Source: Betaproteobacteria bacterium UBA6910 | Lineage (GTDB): Bacteria > Pseudomonadota > Gammaproteobacteria > Burkholderiales > UBA6910 | DNA length: 9,092 bases | Reading direction: 5' to 3' | Assembly: GCA_002451065.1 (NCBI GenBank) | Contig: DKBC01000195.1 | Span: 1 to 9,092 of the forward strand | Shown: positions 1 through 6,364 of the stretch, piece by piece | How the letters are laid out: the number at the start of each line of letters is the position of its first letter | How positions within the stretch are numbered: position 1 is the stretch's first letter | Made by a program: the position numbers and the translations under genes | Notes under the pieces: model-generated | The model's database searches: none | Seen by the model: only the letters and a program-made list of their open reading frames with translations | What the model was told of the DNA's origin: nothing

Positions 1-24
1 CTCGCCTTCCTGCCCGGCGAGTGA
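1..24 (+). CDS. 3' end of an upstream gene (last seven codons)
   Basis: Reading frame 1 from the window edge gives LAFLPGE followed by TGA at 22-24. The TGA shares four bases (GTGA) with the GTG start of the next frame, the usual layout of translationally coupled neighbours. Too little is visible to assign a product; the frame is supported only by this overlap. Confidence 0.35.
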   Translation, partial: LAFLPGE

Positions 25-1646
25 ACCAAGATGGCGTGATGCCGGCCGACCAGCTCGCGCACCCGCCCCCGCCGGGCCGACCGGACGAGGTGCTGTACGA
101 CGTCGCCGAGCGCATCGCCACGGTCACGCTCAACCGGCCGGACAAGCGCAACGCCATGAGCCCGGCGCTGCAGACCCAGCTGCTCGAGGCGGTGATGCGC
201 GCCGGAGAGGAGGCCAAGTGCGGCATCCTCTACGGGCACGGAGAAAATTTCTGCGCGGGGCTCGACCTGCGCTGGGCTGCGAGCCAGTGGTCCGACGACC
301 GCAAGGCGCGCAATCCCTACAACGTGCGCGTCGATCCGCGCGAGATCATCGGCCGCGGCAACATTCCGTTCATCGCCGCGCTGCACGGCGCGACGCTCGG
401 CGGCGGGCTCGAAACCGCCTGCGCCTGCCACGTGCGCGTGGCCGACGAAACGACGTTCTTCGGGTTGCCCGAGGGCACGCGCGGCATCTACATCGGCGGC
501 GGCGGCTCGGTGCGCATTGCCCGCGTGCTGGGGTTCTCGCGCATGCAGGACATGATGCTCACCGGCCGGGTGCTCAGGCCCGAGGAAGGCGAGCGCTTCG
601 GCCTCGTGCACTATCTCGTGCCCACGGGCCAGTCGATGACGAAGGCGAAAGAGCTCGCGGCCAAGATCTGCAAGAACGCCCCCCTGTCGAACTACGCCAT
701 CACCAACGGCCTGCCGAGACTGCAGGACATGTCCTATGGCGAGGGCCTGTTCTTCGAGCGCATCCTCGGCGAGTTCGTCCGCAGCGTTTTGCGTCCGCAT
801 CTCGAAAACGACCTCATGGGGACCCATGATCCGATCCAGGGCTATCGCCAGTACCCGAGCGCGGTCGATGCCGGAATCCTGAGTGACCTGGGCTATCACA
901 TCTCCTCGGCGGCACTCGCGCGGTACGTGCCGGCGGGCAGGCTGGAGAGCTCTGCTTATCAGGACGCGAAGCCGGATCCCCGAGATGTGCCGGCATCGTG
1001 GGCGCCGGGAGGCCAGCAGCCAATCGCGATGTGGTCGTTTGACGATGCGCGCTTCCTGAACGGGGCGCGACGAGGGGTCCCGGTGCTCTTCCGGCCACCC
1101 CGGGTCGGCGTGATCGGCGACCTCGTCGTGGCGGGGGGTATTCGAGTCCCGGCGGGTGGGTTCCTGTATGCGGAGCATCCGCGGACGACGGGCAATTGCA
1201 GCGGCAAGGACGTCAACTGCTACACGTTCGTCTTCGATGTGCGCACGCAGGCCGGCCACGCGGCGCCGCTCCTGAACTTGAACATGCACAACGAGAACGG
1301 CGCGGACCTGTGGATCAAAGAGGACGGGCGGGTAGGGGACACCAAATTCTCTGCGCCTGTGATGCAAGCGGGGCACTGGCACCGGGTCGTGTACGTCGTG
1401 GATCTTCGGGCGGGGGTGCGGCGAACGTTTGTCGACGGCGTCCAAGTCCTCCAGGAAGACGGTGGCGATTTGGACGGGCGACTCGCGGTTAACGTCAGCC
1501 CGCCTCGTTTCGTCCTCTTCGGAGACGATAAGGCGGTCGCTGATCAGTCTGGCCGCGCAAGTGTGGATATCCGTCACGTCGTCTTCTACGACGTCGCGCT
1601 CACCGAGGCTCAGGTCGCCAAGCTTGGGGGTTCGAGTGACCCGTGA
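21..1646 (+). CDS. Chimeric protein: enoyl-CoA hydratase/isomerase fused to a metallopeptidase tail and LamG-like domain
   Basis: Residues ~22-255 are a crotonase-fold enoyl-CoA hydratase/isomerase. Visible marks are the LNRPDKRNAM strand, the FCAGLDL oxyanion segment (~77-83), GGGLE with Glu131, and LPEGTRG with Glu151. These two glutamates match the catalytic pair of enoyl-CoA hydratase, so a CoA-thioester hydration or isomerisation role (beta-oxidation or aromatic catabolism) is likely. Family members normally end near 260-270 aa. Here, from ~258, the sequence changes to a segment (His260, ENDLMG, DAGILSDLGY to ~292) resembling the C-terminal part of metzincin-like zinc peptidases around the third zinc histidine. 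Residues ~334-541 resemble a LamG/concanavalin-type jelly roll (WHRVVYVVDL, TFVDGVQV). No HExxH motif and no signal peptide are present, so the rear half is orphaned. The start is GTG at 21, overlapping the previous stop; ATG at 39 is an alternative. It may be a real fusion, a recombination scar or an assembly join. Confidence 0.75.
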   Translation: MNQDGVMPADQLAHPPPPGRPDEVLYDVAERIATVTLNRPDKRNAMSPALQTQLLEAVMRAGEEAKCGILYGHGENFCAGLDLRWAASQWSDDRKARNPYNVRVDPREIIGRGNIPFIAALHGATLGGGLETACACHVRVADETTFFGLPEGTRGIYIGGGGSVRIARVLGFSRMQDMMLTGRVLRPEEGERFGLVHYLVPTGQSMTKAKELAAKICKNAPLSNYAITNGLPRLQDMSYGEGLFFERILGEFVRSVLRPHLENDLMGTHDPIQGYRQYPSAVDAGILSDLGYHISSAALARYVPAGRLESSAYQDAKPDPRDVPASWAPGGQQPIAMWSFDDARFLNGARRGVPVLFRPPRVGVIGDLVVAGGIRVPAGGFLYAEHPRTTGNCSGKDVNCYTFVFDVRTQAGHAAPLLNLNMHNENGADLWIKEDGRVGDTKFSAPVMQAGHWHRVVYVVDLRAGVRRTFVDGVQVLQEDGGDLDGRLAVNVSPPRFVLFGDDKAVADQSGRASVDIRHVVFYDVALTEAQVAKLGGSSDP

Positions 1647-1967
1647 TGCGCCTCGTCGTGGCCATGTCGTCGGGTGACGAAAGCATCCAAGAAATAGGAC
1701 GGGGAGCACGAACAGGCTGGTCGCCGGGGAGCGATTTCAGGTGCCTTGGGCTCTCTATCGAGATTCGCGCTGGCCACGCCTGGGACGATGAGATCGGACG
1801 CGTGTAAGCCCTGACGCACGAGGAGCCCGAAGCGAGGCAGCAACGGCTTCGCAAGGACTTCGGCGGAAAGTTCTGCGACGCCCGGGATTGGGACGACCTG
1901 AGGGAAGGCGAGCTGGCGGCGCTGGGCGGTCCTGGCCGGAACAAGTAGACGCGGAGTCATTTTCCGG
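1647..1967. other. Gene-poor stretch with a possible decayed small ORF
   Basis: No recognisable gene lies here. An ATG at 1646 overlaps the TGA of the preceding gene and opens a 53-codon frame (MRLVVAMSSGDES...) ending in TAA at 1805-1807. The same frame then stays open to TAG at 1946-1948 (ALTHEEPEARQQ...KFCDARDWDDL). This could be one ~100-codon gene broken by a single stop, or chance openness in GC-rich DNA. I recognise neither half. Minus-strand open frames here look like shadows with no family resemblance. Confidence 0.3.
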
Positions 1968-2438
1968 CTACCGGGGTCGGTCGCCTGCGCGCTCGCGTTC
2001 GGATCTCTCGGTCGCGCCCGCGGCCCGCATCGCCTGCGCCCATCCGGTCGTTTCGCTCTTAAGGGACGCCTCGACGCGCTGCACCAGCAGTTCGAAGGGC
2101 TGATCGCCGTGGTAGGGCTCGGCCCGGGCGAGGTAGAGGTGCTTCTCCTGCTTGAGGGACTCGGCGACGGCCCGGTATTCGTTCCAGTTCTCCTGAAACC
2201 GGTACAGGCCCACCACGCCGGCCAGGACCGCGACGACCAGGCCGAGCATCCCGATGGCGATGCCGACAGGCAAGGAATCCTGGCGGTACCCGGCGAGCAA
2301 TGGAATGGCGGCGGCGGCGACGATCTCGATCAGCCGGAGCCGTTTGTACGCCGCCTGGTTGGCGGCGCTTTTCTTGTCATACCAGTCGATCTGGGCGTCG
2401 AGGCGCTGCCCGAAGTACTCGGCTTCCGCGATGGCCAT
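1968..2438 (-). CDS. DUF4231 (SLATT-like) two-TM membrane protein
   Basis: This 156-aa protein has the DUF4231 layout: an N-terminal helix with WYDKKSAANQAAYKRLR (19-35), two adjacent membrane helices (~36-51 and ~59-80), and a cytoplasmic helical tail with ENWNEYRAVAESLKQEK (83-99), a Tyr-rich segment and FELLVQRVEASLKSET (115-130). DUF4231 belongs with the SLATT group of two-TM proteins, some of which act as membrane effectors in nucleotide-signalling defence modules; many DUF4231 proteins have no known role. The start is the ATG at 2436-2438 because AAGGAG sits six bases upstream. An upstream in-frame TTG would add six residues that are merely the translated ribosome-binding site. No nucleotidyltransferase or other partner is visible nearby, and the gene is transcribed away from the hydrolase to its right. 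Family call firm, function unknown. Confidence 0.85.
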   Translation of the reverse strand: MAIAEAEYFGQRLDAQIDWYDKKSAANQAAYKRLRLIEIVAAAAIPLLAGYRQDSLPVGIAIGMLGLVVAVLAGVVGLYRFQENWNEYRAVAESLKQEKHLYLARAEPYHGDQPFELLVQRVEASLKSETTGWAQAMRAAGATERSERERAGDRPR

Positions 2439-2483
2439 GGCGAACTCCTTCCGCAAGAAATTGGATCAGACCCTGGGGGCGTG

Positions 2484-2504
2484 AATGGTCGTCGGTAATG
2501 GTCG
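2484..2504. repeat. Short direct repeat in the divergent intergenic region
   Basis: AATGGTCG occurs at 2484-2491 and again at 2497-2504, a 13-bp period, between the divergent DUF4231 and hydrolase genes. The region also has an AT-rich patch (2533-2548) that stands out against the GC-rich surroundings and probably holds promoter elements. I could not define a convincing -35/-10 pair for either gene. It could be an operator for the DUF4231 gene or chance. Confidence 0.2.
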
Positions 2505-2569
2505 GGTATACGTGGGACCTTGTGGAACTGTTAGCATAAATATATCTACCTGTTCTAAGCGTTGACGAA

Positions 2570-2577
2570 GGGGGGGG
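2570..2577 (+). repeat. G8 homopolymer just upstream of the hydrolase start
   Basis: Eight consecutive G lie five to twelve bases before the TTG start of the hydrolase and occupy the ribosome-binding position (GAAG followed by G8, then CGAG, TTG). Length changes here would alter Shine-Dalgarno spacing. It could equally be a sequencing-prone run. Confidence 0.6.
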
Positions 2578-2581
2578 CGAG

Positions 2582-3829
2582 TTGGACTTTGGCGGGCGTC
2601 GGGGTCGGACCGGACCGGGAAGTGGGAACACGGGCCCGAGCGCGCTGGACCGCGTCCTGGAGTTCCTGCGAAAACGCCGCGTCAGTCTGCTTGCGCTGGG
2701 GATGGTGCTGATCGCGGGGATCGCCTTGGCCAGTGGCAACATGGAGACCGTCGTCCGGTCGGTCTATCTGGTTGATGGCTTGTCGCAATACGACCATCAG
2801 CCGCGGTTTCTGGGGATGGTGGGGCACCCGGTTAGCCGCGTGCGTCATCGCGCCCCTTCCCCTGGTGGCGGGTCAGTGGCGCTGGACATCTACCGCCCGG
2901 AGGGGGCGGGGCCGTGGCCCGCCCTCCTGCTGATGCCGGGCTTCGACCGGCTGGGTCTGGAAGATCCGTACATCGTAGGGCTGGCGAGGCTCCTGGCCGG
3001 GCTGGGACTGGTGGTGTCCGTGCCGGACCTCAGGGAGCTGTTTGAATACCGTTGGACCCCCGCGGTCGGCGACGAGATCGAGGCGGCATTCGATTATATG
3101 GCGAACCTCCCGGAGGTGCGGGCGGATCGCCTGGGGCTGTTTGGCTTGAGCATCAGCGGCGGGCTGGGCCTGGGGGCGGCGACGCGGCCGGCCATCGCAT
3201 CCCGGCTCAGTTACGGGATCGCGTTCGCGCCTTTTCACGACTTTGCGCGGATGTTTCGGTTCATAGCAACGGGTTGTCCCAGGAATGAGGATACCGAATG
3301 CACAGGTAAACCCAGCGAGTTCTCGCGCCGCGTCTTCCTGTACAACTACCTTCACGTGATCCTGCCCCCTTCGGATCAGGACTATTCGACGATTCGCGAG
3401 ATAATTCGGCTGCAACTTCACCAACGGCAGGAGGCGGTTCCGGGCCTGGTGGCCAGGCTGTCACCGGCAGGCCGTGACATGCTGGGGCGCCTCGATGCGG
3501 GAGACCAGGCGATGCTGGAGCAGGTTCTGGAACCGGCGATTGCCGAGTTCAGGAAGTCCGCCGAGCAGATCTCCCCTCACGTGAACCTGTGCAACCTGCG
3601 CGGCGCATTGTTCATTATTCACGGGCGCCAGGATAACGTGATTCCGTACTCGGAAAGCGTGAGTCTGTTTGATCACTGCCAGAAGTGTGGGGGCATTGCG
3701 TGCAATCTGCTCACGACGGACATCTATGGACACGTCGACAACAGGGGGGGGGTGATCCGCCACTTCCTGGACCACCTTCGTTTCTTCGTGTTCGTCCACC
3801 GCATAACGCGCACCATGCTATCGAGCTAG
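2582..3829 (+). CDS. Membrane-anchored alpha/beta hydrolase (dienelactone hydrolase-like)
   Basis: The protein is 415 aa. It has a basic N-terminus, one membrane helix (~34-51) and a large alpha/beta-hydrolase domain probably exposed to the periplasm. Visible elements are LLLMPGFDR in the oxyanion-hole region (~117-125), the nucleophile elbow FGLSISGG with Ser190, HGRQDNVIP with Asp351 as the acid, and YGHVDN with His384. The elbow reads G-x-S-x-S-G-G rather than the textbook G-x-S-x-G, a variant seen in some dienelactone hydrolase-like proteins. An insert between the elbow and the acid (~200-330) contains a C-P-R...C pair that could form a disulfide, and may be a lid. The substrate is unknown; an ester is likely. 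The start is TTG at 2582 after a purine-rich run. No other upstream signal is better, but translation could begin downstream nearer the helix. The gene stands alone: divergent from DUF4231 and convergent with dmeF. Confidence 0.8.
   Translation: MDFGGRRGRTGPGSGNTGPSALDRVLEFLRKRRVSLLALGMVLIAGIALASGNMETVVRSVYLVDGLSQYDHQPRFLGMVGHPVSRVRHRAPSPGGGSVALDIYRPEGAGPWPALLLMPGFDRLGLEDPYIVGLARLLAGLGLVVSVPDLRELFEYRWTPAVGDEIEAAFDYMANLPEVRADRLGLFGLSISGGLGLGAATRPAIASRLSYGIAFAPFHDFARMFRFIATGCPRNEDTECTGKPSEFSRRVFLYNYLHVILPPSDQDYSTIREIIRLQLHQRQEAVPGLVARLSPAGRDMLGRLDAGDQAMLEQVLEPAIAEFRKSAEQISPHVNLCNLRGALFIIHGRQDNVIPYSESVSLFDHCQKCGGIACNLLTTDIYGHVDNRGGVIRHFLDHLRFFVFVHRITRTMLSS
3744..3752 (+). repeat. G9 homopolymer inside the hydrolase gene
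   Basis: Nine consecutive G encode the R-G-G-V junction four codons after the catalytic His384. Loss of one G would shift into a frame that stays open to the TGA-equivalent stop at 4135-4137, replacing the last ~28 residues with about 130 unrelated ones. The present frame gives a sensible amphipathic C-terminal helix (IRHFLDHLRFFV), so the run length shown is probably the functional one. Confidence 0.6.
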
Positions 3830-3873
3830 ATCGCGCCAAGGATGGAGTGGCGCGGCTCTTTACCCATGCGGAT

Positions 3874-3936
3874 GCCGATCGGCGCCCGCCTTGCGGGAAG
3901 CACGACGCGACGACTCTCGCGCCTGGTCGTCAGGCG
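3874..3936. repeat. Cluster of three small inverted repeats between convergent genes
   Basis: The 187-base spacer between the hydrolase and dmeF stops contains a perfect palindrome GCCGATCGGC (3874-3883). Next comes a hairpin CCCGC-CTT-GCGGG (3885-3897), then a hairpin CGCCTG-GTCGT-CAGGCG (3920-3936). No run of T follows any of them, so these are not classical intrinsic terminators, although they may halt transcription from either side. They could also be the remains of a structured repeat. No credible gene is present in 3830-4016. Confidence 0.45.
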
Positions 3937-4016
3937 GATGAGGCCACTCAGCTCCGCCGCAGCCCGCGAAAAGCCATGCGCGGTGAAACCCCACGCACGC
4001 TGCAGGTCGCACCCGC

Positions 4017-4952
4017 CTACGGCCGGTTGATCTCCACGGTGACATGGGCGAGGGAGGAAAAGCGCGCCAGCCCGTCGCGCACCGTTTCCGGCGTGACGGC
4101 GGGATCGTCGCTCACCAGGCTGATGATGCAGGCGTAGTGGCGGCGGCCGACGCGCCAGACGTGGAGGTCGGCGATCTCGCAGGATTCGGACCAAGAAAAC
4201 TGCTCACCGACGGCGCGGCGGACTTCCTCGACGATGGGGTGGTCCATCTCCCGGTCCAGCAGCACGGCAGTGGTGTCGCCGATCAGCCTCCAGGCCCAGA
4301 TTGCGACCAGGGCGGCGCCGACGATCCCCATCACCGGGTCGAGCCACAGCCAGCCGAACAGCATGCCGCCGGCCAGGGCCACGATGGCGAGCACCGAGGT
4401 GAGGGCGTCGGTGAGCACGTGCAGGTAGGCCGAGCGCAGGTTGAGGTCGTGATGATGGGGATGGCCCGCCGCGTGGTCGAGGGCGTGCTGGTGCTGGTGG
4501 GCCCGGTGCAGGATCAGGGCGCACACCACGTTCACGGCGAGGCCGATCACCGCCACCACGATGGCTTCCCGGAAGCGGATCGGGGTGGGGGCGAGGATGC
4601 GTTCGACGGAACCGATGACCATGTAGCCCGCGATCCCCATCAGGAACACGGCGCTGGCGAACCCCGCCAGGATCTCGATCTTCCAGGTGCCGAACGCGAA
4701 GCGGTGGTCGTGGGCGTAGCGGCGGGCGGCGGCGTAGGCAAACGTGCTGAGGCCGATCGCCAGAGCATGGGAACTCATGTGCCAGCCGTCGGCCAGCAGG
4801 GCCATGGAATTGAACCACCAGCCGGCGGCGATCTCCACCACCATCATCACGGCGGTGATGATCATGACCAGCCGCGTGCCGCGCTCCCCGGCCTCGTTGC
4901 CGGTGTCGAAACTGTGATGATGGTTGCAGGGCGTGGGGTTGGGGGAAAGCAT
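4017..4952 (-). CDS. dmeF: Cation diffusion facilitator, DmeF-type Co/Ni efflux transporter
   Basis: This 311-aa inner-membrane protein has six predicted membrane helices (~28-47, 50-72, 95-116, 130-149, 180-200, 204-225) and a C-terminal cytoplasmic domain from ~230. CDF proteins export divalent metals by proton antiport. The transport site is visible as LLADGWH in helix 2 (Asp55, His58, with His62 nearby) and HVLTD in helix 5 (His178, Asp182). Between helices 4 and 5 lies a His-rich loop (149-168), and the N-terminus carries HHH at 11-13. Overall wording (TAVMMVVEI, MALLADGWHMSSHA, SAYLHVLTDALTSVLAIVAL, WLDPVMGIVGA) is closest to DmeF, characterised as a cobalt/nickel exporter; zinc cannot be excluded. 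The start is the ATG at 4950-4952, which has no strong ribosome-binding site. No DmeR-type repressor gene is adjacent. Family call certain, metal specificity inferred. Confidence 0.85.
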   Translation of the reverse strand: MLSPNPTPCNHHHSFDTGNEAGERGTRLVMIITAVMMVVEIAAGWWFNSMALLADGWHMSSHALAIGLSTFAYAAARRYAHDHRFAFGTWKIEILAGFASAVFLMGIAGYMVIGSVERILAPTPIRFREAIVVAVIGLAVNVVCALILHRAHQHQHALDHAAGHPHHHDLNLRSAYLHVLTDALTSVLAIVALAGGMLFGWLWLDPVMGIVGAALVAIWAWRLIGDTTAVLLDREMDHPIVEEVRRAVGEQFSWSESCEIADLHVWRVGRRHYACIISLVSDDPAVTPETVRDGLARFSSLAHVTVEINRP

Positions 4953-5035
4953 GGGCTTGCGGAAGGGCGCGGGGAAAACGGCCTTCCAAGTCTAAATTTC
5001 GGGCACCCGGGCCATGAAGTCAAGGCCGGTCCCAG

Positions 5036-5065
5036 TTGGCGCCCGGGATGCAGCGGCGTTAACAT
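5036..5065 (+). promoter_or_regulatory. Candidate sigma70 promoter for the VOC gene
   Basis: TTGGCG (5036-5041) and TAACAT (5060-5065) are separated by 18 bases and lie 30 bases before the VOC start, giving a short leader of about 24 bases with a GGGAG ribosome-binding site. The elements match sigma70 consensus only partly. The 143-base region also has to contain the dmeF promoter on the other strand, for which I see no clear hexamers. Confidence 0.35.
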
Positions 5066-5095
5066 GGCCTGCCTTCAAACCAGGGAGACGACGTC

Positions 5096-5575
5096 ATGAG
5101 CCAGCGCCCGTTCCGGATCCTCGGTATCCAGCAGATCGCCATCGGCGGCCTCGACAAGGGGCGGCTGCGGAGGCTGTGGGTGGACATGTTCGGCCTGAGC
5201 GTCACCGGGAACTACCGCAGCGAGCGGGAGAACGTGGACGAGGACATCACCGTCATGGGGAGCGGCCCGTTCAAGTGCGAGGTGGACCTGATGCAGCCCC
5301 TGGACCCGGCGAGGAAGCCGGCGGTGCACGAGCCGCCGCTCAATCACATCGGGCTCTGGGTGGACGACCTGCCGAAGGCGGTGGAGTGGCTCACCGCCCA
5401 GGGCGTGCGCTTCGCTCCGGGCGGCATCCGCAAGGGCGCGGCGGGATATGACATCACCTTCCTGCACCCCAAGGGGAACGAGCAGTTCCCCATCGGCGGC
5501 GAGGGGGTGCTGATCGAACTGGTGCAGGCGCCGGAGGAGGTAGTGGAGGCATTCCGCAATCTCGCCCCTGTTTAG
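5096..5575 (+). CDS. VOC family (glyoxalase-fold) metalloenzyme
   Basis: This 159-aa cytosolic protein has two beta-alpha-beta-beta-beta modules of the vicinal oxygen chelate superfamily. The first starts at IQQIAIG (11-17) and the second at [11 protein letters not shown] (82-92). Putative metal ligands sit at the usual places: Gln12 or Gln13, Glu62 (CEVDLMQP), His84 (NHIGLWV) and Glu141 (LIELVQAP). This resembles the Q/E/H/E or H/E/H/E set of glyoxalase I. Members of this close subgroup are often annotated lactoylglutathione lyase, but the exact substrate is unverified. The start is the ATG at 5096 with GGGAG eight bases upstream. It is divergent from dmeF; glyoxalase I enzymes can use Ni or Co, so a shared metal theme is possible but speculative. 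Confidence 0.85.
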   Translation: MSQRPFRILGIQQIAIGGLDKGRLRRLWVDMFGLSVTGNYRSERENVDEDITVMGSGPFKCEVDLMQPLDPARKPAVHEPPLNHIGLWVDDLPKAVEWLTAQGVRFAPGGIRKGAAGYDITFLHPKGNEQFPIGGEGVLIELVQAPEEVVEAFRNLAPV

Positions 5576-5584
5576 CAGTCAAAG

Positions 5585-5643
5585 TAGACCAAACGCCTCA
5601 TCGGGAACATCCGGTCTAAGCTCCCGGAGATTACTTATCTCCG
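5585..5643. repeat. Two inverted repeats in the leader of the unknown gene
   Basis: TAGACC (5585-5590) pairs with GGTCTA (5613-5618). CGGAGAT (5625-5631) pairs perfectly with ATCTCCG (5637-5643) around a 5-base loop. They lie between the VOC stop and the start of the next gene. The second hairpin ends about 20 bases before that gene's ribosome-binding site and includes an anti-Shine-Dalgarno-like ATCTCC stretch that could also pair with GGAGAG at 5665-5670. They could act as an operator, a weak terminator for the VOC gene or a translational control element. Confidence 0.4.
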
Positions 5644-5675
5644 ATCGTCAAGTTTGTGGACTGCGGAGAGGAGTG

Positions 5676-6359
5676 ATGGGTCAATCCAGACGGAACGCGG
5701 GAGTGAAAACGCTAGTCGATGAGGTGGTATTGGACCTGGACGAGCGATTCCTCGAGTACGCGGAACATATGCTCCAGGACGGGCCCACGTTATATGACCT
5801 GATCCGCCGCAATATTGACCTCTCCTGCGGTCACTTAGTCGGACTTGTCCCGGTTGAGGCAACGGACATTCAGAGGTACGGTTTTGAAGGCGGCGGGCTC
5901 AATATTTCTTTGATGAAAGGCCTGGAGTTAAACCAATCGCCCCGAAGTGTGCTCGCAGAGTTGATTAACAGCTACTTGTCGGTGGGCCGTGGGCGCGTCG
6001 GCATAATTCCAGACTTCATGGCGCGAGCATCCGACTCGCTAATCGCGAAGGAGGGTTGGCGAGATGTCTGGCGCCTGAAAGTTCCGCCGCAAGTATGGCT
6101 GTATGGCGAGGAAGTAAATTGGGTACTGCTGCCAGGTGACGACGTCAAAATTGTCGAAGATACAATCTCGCTTGCAGATTTCACGCCGTTTGTCGGCGTT
6201 CTGGGTTCATTGCCTGTGGAGATATCTTCCGATTTGGTTTCCGGCGCAAAACTCACTTATTCCTTGCTTGAACTCATAGTATCCCGCGGGGATGCAGTAT
6301 TTTTTGGAGCGTATGATGGGGAGAGTTTCGTTTTCTGGAGCAAGACGAAGCCTGAATAG
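5676..6359 (+). CDS. Hypothetical protein, unrecognised family, lower GC
   Basis: I do not recognise this 227-aa protein. It has no signal peptide, no clear membrane helix and no cysteine motif (a single Cys in DLSCGHLVGL). It reads as a soluble alpha/beta protein: an acidic N-terminal helical part (DEVVLDLDERFLEYAEHML), a beta-like centre (VPPQVWLYGEEVNWVLLPGDDVKIVED) and an alternating tail (VFFGAYDGESFVFWSK). The start chosen is ATG at 5676, with GGAGAGGAG at 5665-5673; a GTG at 5673 directly precedes it and would add one residue. Codon use is visibly more AT-rich than in the neighbouring genes (frequent aat, gta, ata, ttt), which suggests recent acquisition. It stands alone, with VOC upstream in the same direction and a convergent operon downstream. 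Reality as a gene is supported by length, ribosome-binding site and a coherent protein. Confidence 0.75.
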   Translation: MGQSRRNAGVKTLVDEVVLDLDERFLEYAEHMLQDGPTLYDLIRRNIDLSCGHLVGLVPVEATDIQRYGFEGGGLNISLMKGLELNQSPRSVLAELINSYLSVGRGRVGIIPDFMARASDSLIAKEGWRDVWRLKVPPQVWLYGEEVNWVLLPGDDVKIVEDTISLADFTPFVGVLGSLPVEISSDLVSGAKLTYSLLELIVSRGDAVFFGAYDGESFVFWSKTKPE

Positions 6360-6364
6360 CCCGC

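Noticed and set aside
1610..1960. Minus-strand 116-codon frame in the gene-poor stretch
   Set aside because: No ribosome-binding site or family resemblance; openness is expected from the base composition.
2109..2498. Plus-strand 129-codon open frame
   Set aside because: It is antisense to the DUF4231 gene, which has a proper ribosome-binding site and family motifs.
2873..3424. Minus-strand 183-codon open frame inside the hydrolase gene
   Set aside because: The plus strand carries the catalytic triad and a coherent fold; the antisense product is low in complexity and unrecognised.
3826..4194. Minus-strand 122-codon frame across the spacer and the end of dmeF
   Set aside because: It overlaps the dmeF 3' end in another frame and is strongly Arg-rich, typical of non-coding GC-rich frames.
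4044..5099. Plus-strand 351-codon open frame with a His-rich stretch
   Set aside because: It lies antisense to dmeF. Its His/Asp/Gly-rich composition is the shadow of the transporter's codons, and the transporter has clear family motifs.
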